Source of the DNA: Janthinobacterium sp. PC23-8
Lineage (GTDB): Bacteria; Pseudomonadota; Gammaproteobacteria; Burkholderiales; Burkholderiaceae_D
Assembly: GCF_002250505.1 (NCBI RefSeq)
Contig: NZ_NJGY01000003.1
Span: forward strand, 851,287 to 915,286
DNA length: 64,000 bases
Direction: 5' to 3'
The translations under genes were made by a program, and so were the position numbers. The notes below the pieces were generated by a model, which worked only from the letters and a program-made list of their open reading frames with translations, ran no database searches and was not told where the DNA came from. This document shows, in pieces, positions 62,588 to 64,000 of this stretch; the first letter of the stretch is position 1; every line of letters starts with the position of its first letter.

Positions 62588-63170
62588 GGATGATCGGATT
62601 AGCGCCAGGACGGCAGGAGGATGTCCATGACAGCCTCATCTTAACCCAGGCCATGGGCTTTCGGTAGGGCAACGTTGCCTATCCGGAGCAGTGGCGAGAA
62701 GCGCCGTTGGCCACTTCATACGGATCGCGAAGTGCCGAACACTTCTGCGTCATCCGCTCCTGCCTCGACACGCTGCGCGAACATGGCCATGGCATGCTCA
62801 CTGTCTTGAACGGGCCTTCGCCGGAAACGCGATTCAGCCAGCCCCCGGCTGAACAGTTACCAATATTTCATATATTTAAAAACAAGTAATGATTGTAAAA
62901 AATTTATTTTTACAAGGAAATATTTAGTTATAATAATCAAAGATATTGAAAATAAATAAATTCATGATGAAATTAAACTTGACATTGACATGTCGGTGAG
63001 ATTCCTTTTTCAATATTTTCCGTGCGTTTTCAACTTTCTACCCGCTGTATTTTGCGCTGTCCGATTTGCGGGCGGCCTACCGCACCTATTCAACTTTTAC
63101 TGCTGCTGTTGCCAGCCGGCATGCACGCTTGCTCGCAGCCGGTGGCGCCGCGTGCACGGGACTCATTGCC
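62588..63170. other. AT-rich intergenic region, possible transposase remnant
   Basis: About 580 bp. A plus-strand frame at 62707-62889 reads YGSRSAEHFCVIRSCLDTLREHGHGML, resembling the C-terminal helix of IS66-type transposases (SAE-x-F, TLREHGHGML), and is followed by an open but unrelated tail. From ~62860 to 63020 the sequence is strongly AT-rich, with TTGACA at 62974-62979 and again at 62980-62985, and an 8-bp palindrome GACATGTC. It is consistent with a remnant insertion or a horizontally acquired promoter region for the secretion gene. Confidence 0.35.
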
Positions 63171-64000
63171 TTGAACGCCAAACTTCTTCCCCTGACCTTG
63201 CTTCTGCTGATCCAGGGCGCTTATGCCCAGCAACCGACCGCCGGCAGCCAGCTGCAGCAGATTCCGGTGGCGCCGCAGTTGCCGAAAGCCGCACCGGAGA
63301 TCCGTGTGCGGCAGGGCGAGGTGCCGGCCACCACCGTCGGCGACAGCACCCGCATCAAGGTAGCGCGGCTGCAGGTCGATGCGCCACCGGTCTTTGCGGA
63401 AAGTGAACTGCTTGCCGCCAGCGGCTTCGTGGCCGGCAGCGAGCTGACCCTGGCCGAACTGCGCACTCTGGCCAACCGTATCGCCAGCCATTACCAGACG
63501 CGCGGCTACTTCCTGGCGCAGGCCTTCCTGCCGGCGCAGGACATCGAGGATGGCGTGGTGCGCATCACCGTGCTGCCCGGCCAGTATGGGCAAGTGCAAC
63601 TGCGCAATACCAGCAATCTGTCGGACGCTCTGGCCAACACGATCCTGGCGGGCCTCGACGGAGAGGTGATCGCCACCACGCCGCTGGAACGGCGCTTGCT
63701 GCTGCTGTCGGACCTGCCTGGCGTGCAGGTCAGTTCGACCCTGGCGCCGGGGGCGTCGCTGGGCGCGTCCGACCTGATCGTCGACGTACAGCCGGGTTCG
63801 CGTTTCAACGGCAGTATCGACGTCGATAACCAGGGCAACCGCTATACCGGCCGCAACCGCTTCGGCGCCACCCTCAACATCAATGAGCTGGCCGGTATCG
63901 GCGACGTCGCCACCGTGCGCGCATTTACCTCGACCGACGGCCTGAACTATGTGCGCGCCGCCTACCAGGGCCAGGCCGGCCTGCTGCGCCTGGGCACGGC
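63171..64000 (+). CDS. Two-partner-secretion transporter of the ShlB/FhaC/HecB family (3' end outside window)
   Basis: At least 276 residues from a TTG at 63171; no ATG or GTG in frame gives a signal peptide. An ATG at 63121 is out of frame. The signal NAKLLPLTLLLLIQGAYAQ is followed by a Pro/Gln-rich linker. A POTRA domain (RIKVARLQVDAPPVFAESELLAASGFVAGSELTLAELRTLANRIASHYQTRGYFLAQAFLPAQDIEDGVVRITVLPG) and the first strands of the barrel (GSRFNGSIDVDNQGNRYTGRNRFGATLNINELAGIGD) follow. The protein exports a large TpsA partner across the outer membrane. That partner is expected downstream, outside the window. Confidence 0.85.
   Translation, partial: MNAKLLPLTLLLLIQGAYAQQPTAGSQLQQIPVAPQLPKAAPEIRVRQGEVPATTVGDSTRIKVARLQVDAPPVFAESELLAASGFVAGSELTLAELRTLANRIASHYQTRGYFLAQAFLPAQDIEDGVVRITVLPGQYGQVQLRNTSNLSDALANTILAGLDGEVIATTPLERRLLLLSDLPGVQVSSTLAPGASLGASDLIVDVQPGSRFNGSIDVDNQGNRYTGRNRFGATLNINELAGIGDVATVRAFTSTDGLNYVRAAYQGQAGLLRLGT

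Noticed and set aside
1..64000. CRISPR arrays, rRNA and tRNA genes, complete insertion sequences, integrases
   Set aside because: Looked for by eye in the intergenic regions; no regularly spaced repeats, cloverleaf-like genes, complete transposase or integrase were found.

Overview
The window is high-GC proteobacterial DNA. The best guess is a betaproteobacterium of the Oxalobacteraceae (Massilia / Duganella / Janthinobacterium group). This rests on AcnB, RhiA-like proteins, a cfa lipid-modification operon, hybrid c-di-GMP proteins and codon bias; no rRNA or tRNA is present to confirm it.

Layout. 1-4.8 kb: two transglutaminase-like proteins, a zinc-ribbon metallopeptidase, and a catalase-like peroxidase coupled to a cytochrome b561. 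4.8-8.4 kb: a decaying block made of a frameshifted, apparently chimeric TonB-dependent receptor and a membrane wHTH regulator with an in-frame stop and a frameshift. The block is bracketed by two copies of a cytochrome b561 tail sequence. 8.5-15.8 kb: an uncharacterised module of two RhiA-like paralogues with a small protein between them, a small putative regulator, a sigma-54 enhancer-binding protein, an unknown beta-rich protein and a membrane Ser/Thr kinase with TPRs.

16.1-23.1 kb: a tightly overlapping seven-gene lipid operon (FAD oxidoreductase, DUF1365, cyclopropane synthase, MFS, DUF3833, SDR, NTF2-like). It is divergent from a TetR regulator, and a clean inverted repeat lies between them. 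23.3-29.4 kb: a secreted amidohydrolase, an outer-membrane SphA-like protein, a LuxR regulator and an AI-2E-family permease.

29.9-47.6 kb: a defence region arranged around the housekeeping gene acnB. On one side is a 2187-residue DUF4011-helicase-Vsr/DUF559-DUF3320 protein (HheA-like). On the other is a complete four-gene Wadjet operon of the TIGR02677-02680 type (type III). 47.7-54.3 kb: ordinary genes (MFS, ankyrin, SodC, NYN-LOTUS, TMEM175, UBP zinc finger, Dps).

54.4-59.6 kb: a signalling cluster of a NarL-type regulator, histidine kinase, FixJ-type regulator, single-domain receiver and EAL protein. Three copies of one inverted-repeat motif sit in front of its transcription units. 60-64 kb: a GGDEF-EAL protein, an AT-rich gap with a possible transposase remnant, and the start of a two-partner-secretion transporter that runs off the end.

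The points most worth a second look are the RhiA/kinase/sigma-54 module, the acnB-centred defence island, the shared two-component motif and the chimeric receptor. All family assignments were made by reading the sequence, without a database search.
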